Source: Alkalibacillus aidingensis (GTDB taxonomy: Bacteria > Bacillota > Bacilli > Bacillales > Alkalibacillaceae). Taken from it: 64,000 nt of DNA. A program made the translations under genes and the position numbers. How positions within the stretch are numbered: position 1 is the stretch's first letter; each line of letters begins with the position of its first letter. The notes under the pieces were generated by a model. The model was not told the origin of the DNA, searched no databases, and was given only the letters and a program-made list of their open reading frames with translations. Below, piece by piece: positions 42,311 to 52,395 of this stretch. The DNA is taken from the NCBI RefSeq assembly GCF_014595945.1, contig NZ_JABXWU010000007.1:1-64000 (forward strand), read 5' to 3'.

Positions 42311-42742
42311 CTACTTAACCTGATCTGGGCTGTTTAATTTCTTCTCAAACCAATCACCTGAAATCTCAGCATCTACCGGTGGTTCTGCATTTGATTCCTG
42401 GAAGTGGTTCATCTCTAACAACACACGCTTAGATGAGTCATCGACATGAGTATATAACTTCTGATAACCATGTTTAAGGGCATGCTCAGAAATCCAGTCG
42501 AATACTAATATAATTAATGCAGGATTCGCCTGTTCTTTCATCAATAACCGTCTTAACCAAGCGCCACCTTCGACTGGGTAAAGGACGAAGAACCCGATCT
42601 TCTCACCTTCTAGTTCAATAAAATAACCATACTCATGCGCCCAGTCTTCTTCTGGTTTTTGGTTTCCAGGTTGTCCATCTTTAAAAAACTGTTCATATTC
42701 CAATTCAGACACTTCATTGATAGGAATCATATTTACCATCAT
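42311..42742 (-). CDS. ywlB: GNAT-like acetyltransferase, YwlB position
   Basis: A 143-residue protein with a GNAT-like core: EYGYFIELEGEKIGFFVLYP, WLRRLLMK, and a following helix in ISEHALKHGYQKLYTHVD. The acetyl-CoA pyrophosphate loop (Q/RxxGxG) is not preserved, so activity is doubtful. The name rests on its position between ywlC and spoIIR as in B. subtilis. AGGAGG lies 7 nt before the first ATG. Confidence 0.7.
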   Translation of the reverse strand: MMVNMIPINEVSELEYEQFFKDGQPGNQKPEEDWAHEYGYFIELEGEKIGFFVLYPVEGGAWLRRLLMKEQANPALIILVFDWISEHALKHGYQKLYTHVDDSSKRVLLEMNHFQESNAEPPVDAEISGDWFEKKLNSPDQVK

Positions 42743-42806
42743 CGATCCGCCTCCTAGTTATTTTCTCTATGAACCTATGAATCGATCTGGTAATTTATGA
42801 ACGTTT

Positions 42807-43436
42807 CTATGAAAAATTAAATAATTTTTTTAACCATTCCCATAGAAAAAAGCTAACTTCCGAATCTTCCTTTTTATCGTTTACCTGTGGTAGATCTTGT
42901 TCTTGTTCATCCTCATCTTCGTGTTCTAAAACGGTCGCCCCACTAGAAAACTCAACGAAACAAAGTGGTGGAAATAAGACACACCACCAATTATCGCCTT
43001 CACCTTCACCTAGTGTGATGAGGATCGCCTCATAAGTCCCACCTGGATAAACAAAACGATCGTACACCTTATCAGGAAATTCTACGTCTCCGAACTCTAC
43101 GGTAAAATCATCATCACCAGTCAAATTAGCAACCGTTTTCTCTATTTCTGGTAGATTCTCTTTAATCGTATCTCTAGCTGTTTCAATAGATGTTAGTTCC
43201 TCTACCCACTCAGTAATTTGTTCGTTCACTTCATTACGTACTTCTTCTTTTAGCTCCTGATCCTCTTCACTATTTGAATTAGCAAGGATTCTCAAACGGA
43301 TCGCCTCATCAGGAATCACCTGGTAACCTGATTCATTCGTATCTGCTGTAACTTGACCTTTATTCTCAGCTACACTTTCTGTAAATAGAAATTGCAATGT
43401 CACCAATATGACTAAAACCGCAATCAAATAACGCAT
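42807..43436 (-). CDS. spoIIR: Stage II sporulation signalling protein SpoIIR
   Basis: A forespore-made, exported protein that triggers SpoIIGA to process pro-sigma-E in the mother cell. It has 209 residues with a signal or anchor (about 1-24), then the conserved IPDEAIRLRILANSNSEEDQ block and DRFVYPGGTYEAILITLGEGEGDNWWCVLFPPLC-type core. Two cysteines in the core may bond. The start at 43436 has AAAGGG 9 nt upstream and is preferred to the TTG at 43445. A sigma-F-like promoter lies ahead of it. Confidence 0.95.
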   Translation of the reverse strand: MRYLIAVLVILVTLQFLFTESVAENKGQVTADTNESGYQVIPDEAIRLRILANSNSEEDQELKEEVRNEVNEQITEWVEELTSIETARDTIKENLPEIEKTVANLTGDDDFTVEFGDVEFPDKVYDRFVYPGGTYEAILITLGEGEGDNWWCVLFPPLCFVEFSSGATVLEHEDEDEQEQDLPQVNDKKEDSEVSFFLWEWLKKLFNFS

Positions 43437-43470
43437 GCCCCTCAACCCTTTCTCTGTAATCTATTAATCT

Positions 43471-43500
43471 CATTCTCGACAGGTGAGAAAATAGATATAC
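43471..43500 (-). promoter_or_regulatory. Sigma-F-like promoter of spoIIR
   Basis: Minus-strand -35 GTATA (43496-43500), 15-bp spacer, -10 GTCGAGAATG (43471-43480). Together with the spoIIQ site it gives GTATA-N15-GTNNAGAATG. spoIIR is a known sigma-F gene. Confidence 0.75.
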
Positions 43501-43552
43501 ATGAATCTATTAAAAAGTGTTAGAATACTTTAAAAGATAGGAGTGAGGTTTA

Positions 43553-44095
43553 ATGTTTACATACCGGATTGATGAAGGGTTAGCATTAAGGATTCTAGAT
43601 GTTGGTGACAAAGAAGAGGTATTTAAACTGACCGATGAGGCACGGTCTTATTTAAGAGAATGGTTGCCTTGGGTTGATCGTGTTAAGGAAGTGTCAGATA
43701 CTGAAGAATTTATTAAAATGACGAAAAAAGGCTTCGCGGAAAATCAAAGTCTTAATGCGGCGATTGTTTACCAGGGGGAAGTCGTTGGTGTCGCTGGCTA
43801 TAACCTCCTCGATTGGACGAACCACATTGCCCATATTGGCTATTGGTTAGGTGAAGGACACCAAGGAAAAGGGATCATGACTAGAGTTGCTCGCGCTTTG
43901 ACCGACTATGCCATTTTTAATCTTATGATGAACAAGGTTGAAATTCGTGCAGCTGAGGGGAATGTGAAAAGTCGTGCCGTGCCTGAACGGTTAGGCTATG
44001 TAGAAGAAGGGCGTATTCGCGCCGGTGAGTGTTTATATGGAGAATATGTTAATCACGTTGTTTATGGCGTGTTAGCAGAGGAGTGGAAGAATTAG
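43553..44095 (+). CDS. GNAT acetyltransferase, RimJ/RimL (ribosomal protein) type
   Basis: A 180-residue acetyltransferase. It opens with FTYRIDEGLALRILDVGD, and the acetyl-CoA loop is GYWLGEGHQGKGIMTRVA, followed by NKVEIRAAEGNVKSRAVPERLGY, typical of RimL-like enzymes that acetylate protein N-termini such as L7/L12. TAGGAG lies 9 nt before the ATG. It is a plus-strand gene inserted between spoIIR and prmC together with another GNAT gene. The true substrate is unknown. Confidence 0.9.
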   Translation: MFTYRIDEGLALRILDVGDKEEVFKLTDEARSYLREWLPWVDRVKEVSDTEEFIKMTKKGFAENQSLNAAIVYQGEVVGVAGYNLLDWTNHIAHIGYWLGEGHQGKGIMTRVARALTDYAIFNLMMNKVEIRAAEGNVKSRAVPERLGYVEEGRIRAGECLYGEYVNHVVYGVLAEEWKN

Positions 44096-44160
44096 CCCTA
44101 TGTTGATACAGTCAGCGTTAACTCCGGTTTTTCTAGTTCACCTAGGGGGTGATTGAACCA

Positions 44161-44667
44161 ATGATTACGATAGAGAAGGCGAATCCCCATCATGTCGAGG
44201 GAATTATTCGCGTTTGTTCAGAAAGCTATTGGGCGACATACAAAGAGACACACTCAGAAGCCTATATTCAAAGAGTGGTGAGTGAGTTTTATCATTATGA
44301 ACGAGTACTTAGTGAAGTGGTGCACACTAGCCGTGACTGGGGTGGCTATTTTGTTGCTTTGGATCATGAACGAGTCGTTGGCGCAGGTGGAGGTGGAATC
44401 ATTTCTGATCATGCTGGTGAAATTTTTGTCCTTTACCTTGACCCGAATCGACGATATGAAGGCATTGGCACGCTACTATTAAACACGATCACTGAACAAC
44501 AAAAGAACTTCGGCGCGAGTGAACAGTGGGTGTCAGTCCAAAAAGGTAATATGAAAGGAATCCCGTTTTATGAGGCTAAGGGGTTTCAATTGCAGTATGA
44601 AAAACTAGGATACGGAAATGTCGAAGGTGAATCCTATCGATCATTAAGGTATTGGCGAAAAATTTGA
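44161..44667 (+). CDS. GNAT acetyltransferase
   Basis: A 168-residue GNAT enzyme with the acetyl-CoA binding segment LDPNRRYEGIGTLLLNTI (RxxGIG) and the late strand GIPFYEAKGF. I start at ATG 44161, preceded by a GGGGGTGAT ribosome site, in preference to the GTG at 44149 inside that site. It follows the RimL-like gene by 65 nt in the same direction and may share its transcript. The substrate is unknown. Confidence 0.85.
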   Translation: MITIEKANPHHVEGIIRVCSESYWATYKETHSEAYIQRVVSEFYHYERVLSEVVHTSRDWGGYFVALDHERVVGAGGGGIISDHAGEIFVLYLDPNRRYEGIGTLLLNTITEQQKNFGASEQWVSVQKGNMKGIPFYEAKGFQLQYEKLGYGNVEGESYRSLRYWRKI

Positions 44668-44756
44668 ATGGATTTGAATTAGCGCCATTACGTTGCGTCC
44701 AGAGCCATAGGTGAAGATTTTTTACTAAATAACTTCGGATCGGTATAAGAAAAATG

Positions 44757-44782
44757 AAGAGATTGTCAGTGGACAATCTCTT
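44757..44782 (+). terminator. Terminator of the acetyltransferase pair
   Basis: Perfect 11-bp stem AAGAGATTGTC/GACAATCTCTT with a 4-nt loop and a following ACCTTTTG. Confidence 0.85.
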
Positions 44783-44837
44783 ACCTTTTGAGTGCTTGTT
44801 GAATCTTCTAATGAATTGCCGTTAAGGAGTTTAGGAG

Positions 44838-45079
44838 ATTCAGCAATAAGTTAAAGGGATTCATTAATTATTTTATCTATTCAGCAATTATTTTGGTGGA
44901 TTCAATAATTATTAAGTGCGATTCCGTAATTAAGTTGACTGATTCATTAATTAATGTTTCGATTCAGCAATAATCCAGCCTATTCCATAATTAATTTCCT
45001 GATTCAGCAATTATTTCGTTTATTCCGTAATTATAAAGCCTGTTCCTCAATTAATCGACCTGATTCCGTCATTATTCCC
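44838..45079 (+). repeat. Tandem array E: 20-21-bp AT-rich units
   Basis: Twelve units with core ATTCNGNAATTATT (variants ATTCAGCAATTA, ATTCCGTAATTA, ATTCATTAATTA). The last unit runs into the stop codon of prmC (45072-45074), and no terminator lies between. Confidence 0.9.
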
Positions 45080-45911
45080 ACAGGACGATACGGTTTTTTC
45101 CGTTGATATCTTTGATGACTTGAATGCTAGCATTTGGGTCTTGTTGATGGATTAATCTTGGTACGGTTTCACCTTGATCATGACCGATTTCGAAAGCAAC
45201 CAGTTCAGGTCTCGTCGGCAATTGTAAAACTTGTTCAGTAATTTGCTGATACGCCGCCAGCCCATCATCATCGGCAAACAAAGCTTGCTCAGGGTCGTGC
45301 ATGACAGTGGATGATAACTGATCGCGCTTTGAATAAGGAATATACGGTGGGTTAGAAACAACCACATCAGGCTCTAGCCCTTTTTCAAGGATTGGTTTTA
45401 AAAAATCACCCTGGAAAAACTGAACATCCGCTTCTAACTCGGTGCTATTTTTCTTTGCGACAGCTAAAGCTTCTTCTGAAATGTCCGTTGCATAGACGGA
45501 AGCCTCAGGCCACGCCTGTTTTAATGTGACGGCGATAATCCCACTTCCAGTCCCTAGATCGACGAACGTTTCGGGATTGTCCAGCTTTTGTAACAAAGCT
45601 TCGATCAGTTCTTCGGTTTCAGGTCTTGGGATGAGCACGTGTTCATTAACCAGGAAATCGCGACTATAAAATTCCGTCACTCCTGTAAAATGTTCTAAAG
45701 GCTTTCCAGTTTTAGCATGTTCGCTTACCCATTCTACGAAGGTATCGTATTGATCTCGTGGGAGCTCATCACGCTGCATCGCTAAAAATTCACTGCGACT
45801 CACTCCCAGTATATGCATTAGCATCAGTTCAGCGACGCGCTCTTCACGTTGATATTCTTTTAAAAAAGAAGAAGCCCAAATTCGGGCTCCTCTTACAGTC
45901 ATATCTTCCAT
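45072..45911 (-). CDS. prmC: Release factor glutamine methyltransferase PrmC
   Basis: Methylates the glutamine of the GGQ motif in release factors. It has 279 residues: an N-terminal helical domain, then a SAM-dependent methyltransferase with FVDLGTGSGIIAVTL (motif I) and the catalytic NPPY in VVSNPPYIPY. It starts 1 nt after the prfA stop (TAATATG), so it is coupled to its substrate's gene. A repeat array replaces a terminator at its 3' end. Confidence 0.96.
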   Translation of the reverse strand: MEDMTVRGARIWASSFLKEYQREERVAELMLMHILGVSRSEFLAMQRDELPRDQYDTFVEWVSEHAKTGKPLEHFTGVTEFYSRDFLVNEHVLIPRPETEELIEALLQKLDNPETFVDLGTGSGIIAVTLKQAWPEASVYATDISEEALAVAKKNSTELEADVQFFQGDFLKPILEKGLEPDVVVSNPPYIPYSKRDQLSSTVMHDPEQALFADDDGLAAYQQITEQVLQLPTRPELVAFEIGHDQGETVPRLIHQQDPNASIQVIKDINGKNRIVLWE

Positions 45912-45912
45912 A

Positions 45913-46983
45913 TTACTCACCAAGCTCTTCTAACTTAGCCGTCTGTTCTTCGATGATCAATGCATCGACGATCTCTTCAATTTTACCTTCCATAATCTGA
46001 TCAAGCTTATTAATCGTCAGGCCGATACGGTGATCAGTCACACGGTTTTGTGGGAAGTTATACGTACGAATACGCTCAGAACGATCTCCAGAACCAACTG
46101 CTGATTTACGGTTTTCATCGTATTCTGCTTGTGCTTCTTTCTGATACATTTCGTAAATACGAGCACGTAATACTTTCATCGCTTTGTCTTTATTTTTAAG
46201 CTGGGATTTTTCATCCTGACATGATACAACGACTCCAGTTGGTTCGTGGGTTAGACGAACAGCTGACATTGTCGTATTAACACTTTGCCCACCCGGCCCT
46301 GATGAAGCGAAGGTATCGACGCGAATATCCTTTTCGTGAATCTCAACCTCCACCTCTTCAGCTTCTGGTAAAACAGCAACCGTTGCTGTTGAAGTGTGGA
46401 TTCGTCCACCAGATTCCGTTTCAGGAACACGTTGAACACGGTGTGCCCCATTTTCATATTTTAAACGGGAATAAGCACCATTACCTGTGATCATAAAGAC
46501 AATTTCTTTATATCCACCTACATCTGCCTCATGTGCTTCAATGACTTCTGTACGCCAACCGTTCGTTTCAGCATAACGTGAGTACATGCGATAGAGGTCA
46601 CCTGCAAAGAGGGCTGCTTCATCTCCACCGGCAGCTCCGCGGATTTCCATAATAACGTTCTTATCATCATTAGGGTCTTTTGGAATTAGAAGAACTTTCA
46701 TCTCTTGTTCTAGAGGCTCTACCTGGGGCTCTAGTTCGTTTAGTTCTTCACGAGCCATTTCAATTACATCTTCATCTGTTTCTTCTTCAATCATCGTCTT
46801 TGCATCTTTAATTTGCTCTGTAATCTCTTTATAGCGGCGATATTTCTCAACAACCTCTTGAAGGTCAGATTGTTCTTTAGAGTATTCGCGTAATTTATTG
46901 GAATCATTAATCACTTCAGGATCCATTAAAAGGTCAGTTAACTGATTGTAGCGATCCTCAAGATTCTGTAACTTATCGAACAT
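45913..46983 (-). CDS. prfA: Peptide chain release factor 1
   Basis: Recognises UAA and UAG and releases the finished peptide. It has 356 residues with the GGQ motif in [17 protein letters not shown] (about 228-245) and a full domain set; the tail [17 protein letters not shown] is typical. It is followed at once by prmC, which modifies that GGQ glutamine. AGAGGTG lies before the ATG. Confidence 0.98.
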   Translation of the reverse strand: MFDKLQNLEDRYNQLTDLLMDPEVINDSNKLREYSKEQSDLQEVVEKYRRYKEITEQIKDAKTMIEEETDEDVIEMAREELNELEPQVEPLEQEMKVLLIPKDPNDDKNVIMEIRGAAGGDEAALFAGDLYRMYSRYAETNGWRTEVIEAHEADVGGYKEIVFMITGNGAYSRLKYENGAHRVQRVPETESGGRIHTSTATVAVLPEAEEVEVEIHEKDIRVDTFASSGPGGQSVNTTMSAVRLTHEPTGVVVSCQDEKSQLKNKDKAMKVLRARIYEMYQKEAQAEYDENRKSAVGSGDRSERIRTYNFPQNRVTDHRIGLTINKLDQIMEGKIEEIVDALIIEEQTAKLEELGE

Positions 46984-47097
46984 CGACGTCCACCTCTTAC
47001 TATTTCTGTTTATTAGTCCACATTATATCATATCATACATTAGATAAAAATTTCTTGGTGATGAGTAAAAAGATTTCTATAGATATTAGGAGAAGTA

Positions 47098-47161
47098 ACC
47101 CAAACCATAGTTTGCCACTATTTGGTGGATGGCATTCATTTCGAAGTGGTTGGTTTTGGGT
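47098..47161 (-). other. Possible structured leader of prfA
   Basis: Inverted arms ACCCAAA(C)CA and TGGTTTTGGGT, with an inner CCACT/AGTGG pair, about 115 nt before prfA and after the tdk terminator. No known riboswitch or T-box motif is present. It could be a leader hairpin or chance. Confidence 0.3.
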
Positions 47162-47212
47162 GCTCACGGTCGGATAACCCACTCAGCTACCAGATGATAT
47201 CCATTCTATGAA

Positions 47213-47243
47213 AAAACTCGACCTAGCCAATAGGTCGAGTTTT
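47213..47243 (-). terminator. tdk terminator
   Basis: Perfect 13-bp stem AAAACTCGACCTA/TAGGTCGAGTTTT with a 5-nt loop, 11 nt past the tdk stop. Confidence 0.92.
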
Positions 47244-47254
47244 GGGACATATCA

Positions 47255-47878
47255 TTATTTTTGAAATGTATTGCTTGTGACGGTGTCGCGTTGTCTTGGA
47301 TGATTGGGAACTTCATGGTGATGGCGACAACGTGGTTCATAGGATTCTGATGCACCGACAAGAATGACGGGATCATCATATGATGCTGGTTTACCATCGA
47401 TTAAGCGTTGTGTGCGACTTGCTGGTGAACCACAAATTGGGCAAATCGCGTTTAGTTTCGTTACATTTTCACCGTATGCCATCAGTTTTGGCATTGGGCC
47501 AAATGGCTCGCCACGAAAATCAAGGTCTAATCCAGCGGCAATCACTCGGATACCTTGGTCTGCAAGGTTTTGAGCTATATCGACAATTTTTTCATCAAAG
47601 AATTGTGCTTCATCTATACCAACAATATCTGTATCTTCATCGACGCTAGATAGAATCTCGTCCACCTTATTGATAGGTCTTGCAATAATTGAATTGCCAT
47701 TATGTGAGACGATCGATTCTTCGTCATAACGGTTATCAATTGCGGGTTTAAATACTCGTACATTTAAGTTGCCGTATGTAGCACGACGAACACGACGGAT
47801 CAACTCTTCTGATTTACCGGAGAACATACTGCCACAAATCACTTCGATCCAGCCACTTTGCTTCATAACATACATCAT
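47255..47878 (-). CDS. tdk: Thymidine kinase
   Basis: Phosphorylates thymidine for salvage into dTTP. It has about 207 residues, with P-loop [14 protein letters not shown], the lasso segment [15 protein letters not shown] and four zinc ligands (CPIC plus CRHH). The start at 47878 has AGAGG 8 nt upstream; the B. subtilis protein begins at the next Met. Two terminator-like structures separate it from rpmE, so it probably has its own promoter or is controlled by read-through. Confidence 0.96.
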   Translation of the reverse strand: MMYVMKQSGWIEVICGSMFSGKSEELIRRVRRATYGNLNVRVFKPAIDNRYDEESIVSHNGNSIIARPINKVDEILSSVDEDTDIVGIDEAQFFDEKIVDIAQNLADQGIRVIAAGLDLDFRGEPFGPMPKLMAYGENVTKLNAICPICGSPASRTQRLIDGKPASYDDPVILVGASESYEPRCRHHHEVPNHPRQRDTVTSNTFQK

Positions 47879-47936
47879 GATTAGCACCTCTATTTAACAT
47901 CTTTTAACATTTTTCGCAGGAAAAAAATAAAGAAAA

Positions 47937-47952
47937 CTCGTCATTTGACGAG
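47937..47952 (-). terminator. Second terminator between rpmE and tdk
   Basis: Hairpin CTCGTCA/TGACGAG followed on the minus strand by TTTTCTTTATTTTTTT. Confidence 0.85.
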
Positions 47953-48003
47953 CCCTATAGCAAGGTCAGGGTTAATATGAGCCGATCGGCTTACCTCTGA
48001 ATA

Positions 48004-48098
48004 TAAAAAAACTGACCGCAACTCGCTAAAGCACCTATTTTAGAAGATATCTGATTATATAATCTAATGATGGTGTTTAGCTGAAGTGTTCGGTCAGC
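48004..48098 (-). ncRNA. Long structured element ending in U7, downstream of rpmE
   Basis: On the minus strand an outer stem CTGACCG/CGGTCAG encloses an inner stem (GCTAAACACC with GGTGCTTTAGC) and an apical palindrome GATTATATAATC, and is followed directly by seven T residues. It can act as a long branched terminator; a small RNA or tdk attenuator is the alternative. Confidence 0.55.
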
Positions 48099-48120
48099 TC
48101 CTTGTCTTGAATTGTCCAGT

Positions 48121-48366
48121 TTATGACATATTGTATTTCTTCTTGAATCGATCCACACGTCCGCCAACTTTGTCAGCTTTTTGCTTACCAGTGTAGAACG
48201 GATGTGAAGCTGAACTGATTTCAACACGAATTAGTGGGTACGTGTTACCGTCTTCCCATTCAATTGTTTCTTCAGATTCTAAAGTTGAACCACTTAAGAA
48301 TTTGAAATCAGAACTTGTATCTAAAAATACAACTTTACGATATTCTGGATGGATATCCTTTTTCAT
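48121..48366 (-). CDS. Ribosomal protein L31, cysteine-free type B
   Basis: A large-subunit ribosomal protein of 81 residues, with [19 protein letters not shown] at the start and [21 protein letters not shown]. There are no cysteines, so it is the zinc-independent paralogue (like B. subtilis YtiA), yet it occupies the place of the zinc-binding rpmE between rho and tdk. The start at 48366 has GGAG 8 nt upstream. A strong housekeeping promoter precedes it and no Zur box is visible, so it is probably the constitutive L31 here. Confidence 0.94.
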   Translation of the reverse strand: MKKDIHPEYRKVVFLDTSSDFKFLSGSTLESEETIEWEDGNTYPLIRVEISSASHPFYTGKQKADKVGGRVDRFKKKYNMS

Positions 48367-48460
48367 GCTTAACACTCCTCCTTGCCCTGAATCCTTTGGA
48401 AACAGAGTTTTTTCAAACCGCCTGCATGGACGGGAAATCACATTTATTTCATACAGAGTG

Positions 48461-48489
48461 ATTATATCAACTTGAACTATTTTTTGCAA
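48461..48489 (-). promoter_or_regulatory. Sigma-A promoter of the L31 gene
   Basis: Minus-strand -35 TTGCAA (48484-48489), 17-bp spacer, perfect -10 TATAAT (48461-48466). It leaves a leader of about 85-90 nt before the L31 start, long enough for autogenous control. Confidence 0.85.
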
Positions 48490-48505
48490 GAAGTTTTGTC
48501 GATTC

Positions 48506-49780
48506 TTAACCCTTACCTTTCATTTCATCATCCATAATCTTAAAGAATTCCTCATTAGATTTGGAATGACGTAAGCGACGTAGGAAGCGATCAAGGAAAT
48601 CATGTTGATCTTGCATGGTCTTTCTAATCGCCCAAGTTTTATCAAGCTGTTCTTTCGGCATTAATAGTTCTTCTTTACGTGTACCTGAGCGACGAACATC
48701 AATCGCAGGGAAGATTCGGCGTTCGGCCATGCTACGATCTAAGTGTAGCTCCATATTACCTGTTCCTTTGAACTCTTCATAAATCACATCGTCCATTCGA
48801 GAGCCAGTATCAACAAGCGCTGTTGCGAGAACGGTTAGACTTCCACCCTCTTCAATATTACGCGCTGCACCAAAGAATCGTTTTGGACGATGGAAAGAAG
48901 CAGGATCAATACCACCTGATAGAGTTCGTCCACTTGGTGGAATAACTAAGTTATAAGCTCGCGCAAGACGGGTAATACTATCCATTAAAATAATGACATC
49001 TTGCTTATGTTCAACCAATCTCATAGCACGCTCAAGAACGAGCTCGGACACTTTAATATGATTTTCAGGTACTTCATCAAAAGTTGAGCTAACAACATCC
49101 ACATCATCAGACACTGAACGTTCAATATCTGTTACTTCTTCCGGACGTTCATCAATTAATAAAATAATTAGTTTCGAATCCGGATGCTTTTCTGTAATAC
49201 TATTGGCAATATCCTTTAAAATCATGGTCTTACCGGCTTTTGGTGGTGCAACGATTAAACCACGCTGACCAAAACCAACCGGAGCCATCATGTCCATAAT
49301 TCTTGTTGAGAGGACATTTCGATTTGTTTCAAGTTCCATTTTACGATCAGGATATAACGCTGTTAAACCTGGGAAGTGGATTCGCTCTTTCGCACTCTCT
49401 GGGTCATCGCCATTCACGGCATCGACGTGCAATAAACCGAAATAGCGTTCATTTTCTTTTGGTGGTCTCGCCTTACCTGATACCAGGTCACCATTACGAA
49501 GATCAAAGCGACGGATTTGTGAAGCAGAGATATAAATATCCTCTGGACTTGGGGCGTAGTTGATTGGACGCAGAAAACCAAAGCCTTCTGATTGGATAAT
49601 CTCCAACACACCATCCACAAACAACTTACCATCTTTCTCCGTCTGTGCTTTCAAAATGGCAAAAATAAGTTCTTTCTTGTTTAGTTTAGCATAATAAGAA
49701 ACGCCTAAATCACGCGCTAAAGCATACAAATCTTTAAGCGTCTTCGTTTCTAATTCTGCGATCGTCATTGTTTTAGACAC
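48506..49780 (-). CDS. rho: Transcription termination factor Rho
   Basis: A hexameric RNA-dependent ATPase that ends transcription. It has 424 residues: a helical N-terminus ([24 protein letters not shown]), an RNA-binding cold-shock-like domain ([10 protein letters not shown], about 64-74), Walker A APPKAGKT, and the Q- and R-loop regions near the C-terminus. The start is GTG with a weak, distant AAGGTG. It sits between glpX and rpmE, as in B. subtilis. Confidence 0.97.
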   Translation of the reverse strand: MSKTMTIAELETKTLKDLYALARDLGVSYYAKLNKKELIFAILKAQTEKDGKLFVDGVLEIIQSEGFGFLRPINYAPSPEDIYISASQIRRFDLRNGDLVSGKARPPKENERYFGLLHVDAVNGDDPESAKERIHFPGLTALYPDRKMELETNRNVLSTRIMDMMAPVGFGQRGLIVAPPKAGKTMILKDIANSITEKHPDSKLIILLIDERPEEVTDIERSVSDDVDVVSSTFDEVPENHIKVSELVLERAMRLVEHKQDVIILMDSITRLARAYNLVIPPSGRTLSGGIDPASFHRPKRFFGAARNIEEGGSLTVLATALVDTGSRMDDVIYEEFKGTGNMELHLDRSMAERRIFPAIDVRRSGTRKEELLMPKEQLDKTWAIRKTMQDQHDFLDRFLRRLRHSKSNEEFFKIMDDEMKGKG

Positions 49781-49954
49781 AAAAACACCACACCTTATAT
49801 AATTTTCATTTTATGTTTGATTCGTTATGGAAGTAAGTATAGGGATTGTTCTCTAAAAATGTGAGAAGAGTCTTCAACTTGGGGTATAGCTTCTACATTG
49901 TACCTTGTTTCATTTACTTTAGCAAGATGAAAAATGTCGATGAGAATAACTTAA

Positions 49955-49983
49955 GGCTGAACGTTAACCTAAAAACGTCAGCC
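49955..49983 (-). terminator. Hairpin after glpX
   Basis: GGCTGACGTT/AACGTTCAGCC stem with a bulge, 24 nt after the glpX stop. The T tail is weak. Confidence 0.6.
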
Positions 49984-50006
49984 CTAGTTTGATTATTGCC
50001 AAATTT

Positions 50007-50975
50007 TTAATCTTTAATGACTAAATCAGGTTTTTTCTGTAGACTATGTGTGCCATCGATAAATCGAATGGTCCCAGACTTGGCGCGCATAACCACCGTT
50101 TCGGTTGTCGCTTTATCACCTTTAAACTGAACCCCCTTAAGGAGTTCGCCATCTGTAATACCTGTAGCAGCGAAAATGGCATCATCTCCACTACATAGGT
50201 CTTCCATAGTTAACACTTTATCTACATCTTTAATTCCCATCTTGTGGCATCGTTTAACTTCTTCATCATTGCGAGGTTTTAGGCGTCCTTGAATCTCACC
50301 ACCTAAACATTTAAGGCCAATCGCGGATAACACACCCTCTGGTGCACCACCGATGCCCATAAGCATGTCCACACCCGTGTGATCAAAAGCAGCATTAATA
50401 GAAGCTGCTACATCACCGTCTGGAATTAATTTAATCCTTGCGCCAGCCTTTCGAATGTCTTCGATTAACTGATCATGACGTGGACGATTCAAAACAACGA
50501 CTACAATGTCCTCAATATCCTTACCCTTAGCTTTGGCAATAGCCTTTAAGTTTTTTGAAACAGGGGCGTTGATATCTACTTTACCCACCGCTTCAGGTCC
50601 AACGGCAATCTTTTCCATGTACATATCTGGTGCATGAAGAAGATTCCGACGGTCAGCGATTCCGACGACACATAAAGCATTCCAAGTTCCTAATGCGACA
50701 ATATTCGTACCTTCAACAGGGTCGACAGCAATATCCACTTCTGGACCTTGACCAAGACCTACTTCTTCTCCTATGTATAACATCGGAGCTTCGTCTTTTT
50801 CCCCTTCACCAATAACGACCGTGCCTTGCATAGGTACGGTATCAAAGACGGTTCTCATTGCTTCTGTCGCCGCACCATCTGCTTCTTCCTTCTCACCACG
50901 GCCCATCCACCGTGCAGAAGCAAGAGCAGCTGCTTCTGTGACACGGACGATTTCCATTGATAAACTTCTTTCCAT
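50007..50975 (-). CDS. glpX: Fructose-1,6-bisphosphatase class II
   Basis: A gluconeogenic enzyme hydrolysing fructose 1,6-bisphosphate. It has 322 residues with the metal ligands of GlpX at the expected places: D33 (EEADGAA), E57 ([10 protein letters not shown]), and D85 and E88 (DPVEGTN). It lies 44 nt after murAB. GGGGAGG precedes the ATG. Confidence 0.96.
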   Translation of the reverse strand: MERSLSMEIVRVTEAAALASARWMGRGEKEEADGAATEAMRTVFDTVPMQGTVVIGEGEKDEAPMLYIGEEVGLGQGPEVDIAVDPVEGTNIVALGTWNALCVVGIADRRNLLHAPDMYMEKIAVGPEAVGKVDINAPVSKNLKAIAKAKGKDIEDIVVVVLNRPRHDQLIEDIRKAGARIKLIPDGDVAASINAAFDHTGVDMLMGIGGAPEGVLSAIGLKCLGGEIQGRLKPRNDEEVKRCHKMGIKDVDKVLTMEDLCSGDDAIFAATGITDGELLKGVQFKGDKATTETVVMRAKSGTIRFIDGTHSLQKKPDLVIKD

Positions 50976-51019
50976 GTGTTGTTTGCCTCCCCGTTTAATC
51001 CTCTATTCCTTTTTAGCAC

Positions 51020-52306
51020 TTATGCATTTTGGAATAAGCGCTTATCCTCTTCGGTCATTGCTTCACGCCAGACATTAGCGCCTAAATTGACTAGTTTCTC
51101 GGTAATTTGGTCATAACCTCGCTCAATATGATTAAGCCCAACAATTTCCGTGATACCATCAGCTAGTAAACCTGCTACGACTAACGAAGCACCTGCACGT
51201 AAGTCACTAGCTTTCACCTTTGCACCTTCTAAAGGCGTTTTACCCGTAATAACTGCTGCACTTCCTTCAACTTTTATGGTCGCATTCATTCGACGTAATT
51301 CATCAACGTGTTTGAAACGCGCTTGATAGATCGTATCCGTTACAATACTCGTGCCATCAGCCTGTGTTAATAAAGCTGTAAAAGGTTGTTGTAGATCAGT
51401 AGGAAATCCTGGATAAACTAACGTTTTAATATCCACACTTGATAATGGACGGTTCCCTCTTACCGTTAGAGTGTCACTTCCTTCTTCGATTTCAACACCC
51501 ATTTCACGAAGTTTAGCCGTTAAAGATTCTAAATGGGTCGGAATGACATTATCAATTAGCACTTCTTCACCTTTTGATGCAGCAATGATCGTATACGTTC
51601 CAGCTTCAATACGGTCAGGAATAATCGTATGTCTGCAACCTTGTAAGCTATCTACTCCTTCAATACGAATAACGTCCGTACCAGCGCCTTTGATATTGGC
51701 TCCCATACTATTTAGCAACGTTGCAACATCGATTATTTCAGGTTCCTTAGCAGCATTTTCAATGATTGTCTTTCCTTTTGCTTTTACAGCTGCAAGCATA
51801 ATGTTGATTGTTGCGCCGACACTGACCACATCTAAATAAATCTTTGCGCCTCTTAACTCATCAGCACGTAGATAAATGGCGCCTTGTTCATTCGTGACTT
51901 CTGCACCTAACGCTTCAAAACCTTTAATATGCTGATCAATCGGTCTAGGTCCTAAATTACAACCACCCGGCAAGCCTATAACTGCCTTTTTGAAACGGCC
52001 AAGCATAGCACCCATAAAATAATAAGATGCTCTTAACTTTTTAACACGGCCATTAGGAAGTGGCATTGATACCATATTACTTGAGTCGATCGTCACTTCA
52101 TCTTCAAATTGGGAGACATCCCCACCAATATCTTGAAGCAGCTCTTTTAATATTTGAATGTCGGAAATATTCGGAAGACCCTCAATCGTCACTTCGGATT
52201 CAGCTAAAATGGTAGCAGGTAGTAAGGCGACCGCACTGTTTTTTGCCCCACTAACTCGCACTTCTCCGTTTAATTGGTGGCCTCCTTCGATGAGTAATTT
52301 TTCCAT
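51020..52306 (-). CDS. murAB: UDP-GlcNAc 1-carboxyvinyltransferase MurAB (MurZ)
   Basis: The second MurA paralogue of low-GC Gram-positives. It has 428 residues with [12 protein letters not shown] near the start and the catalytic Cys116 in [10 protein letters not shown]. It is about half identical by eye to the copy at 23787-25094. Its position between tal and glpX equals B. subtilis murAB (murZ). AGAGGAG lies 7 nt before the ATG. Confidence 0.95.
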   Translation of the reverse strand: MEKLLIEGGHQLNGEVRVSGAKNSAVALLPATILAESEVTIEGLPNISDIQILKELLQDIGGDVSQFEDEVTIDSSNMVSMPLPNGRVKKLRASYYFMGAMLGRFKKAVIGLPGGCNLGPRPIDQHIKGFEALGAEVTNEQGAIYLRADELRGAKIYLDVVSVGATINIMLAAVKAKGKTIIENAAKEPEIIDVATLLNSMGANIKGAGTDVIRIEGVDSLQGCRHTIIPDRIEAGTYTIIAASKGEEVLIDNVIPTHLESLTAKLREMGVEIEEGSDTLTVRGNRPLSSVDIKTLVYPGFPTDLQQPFTALLTQADGTSIVTDTIYQARFKHVDELRRMNATIKVEGSAAVITGKTPLEGAKVKASDLRAGASLVVAGLLADGITEIVGLNHIERGYDQITEKLVNLGANVWREAMTEEDKRLFQNA

Positions 52307-52395
52307 ATGAATACTCCTCTTATCACCATTTTATCTAATTAGACATGCTCAACGTTCATGTCAACTTATTAATATTATGCTCGGATTTTCAACAA

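Noticed and set aside
47991-48227. 78-residue frame on the minus strand overlapping the L31 gene end
   Set aside because: It overlaps L31 in another frame and runs through the structured element; no ribosome site.
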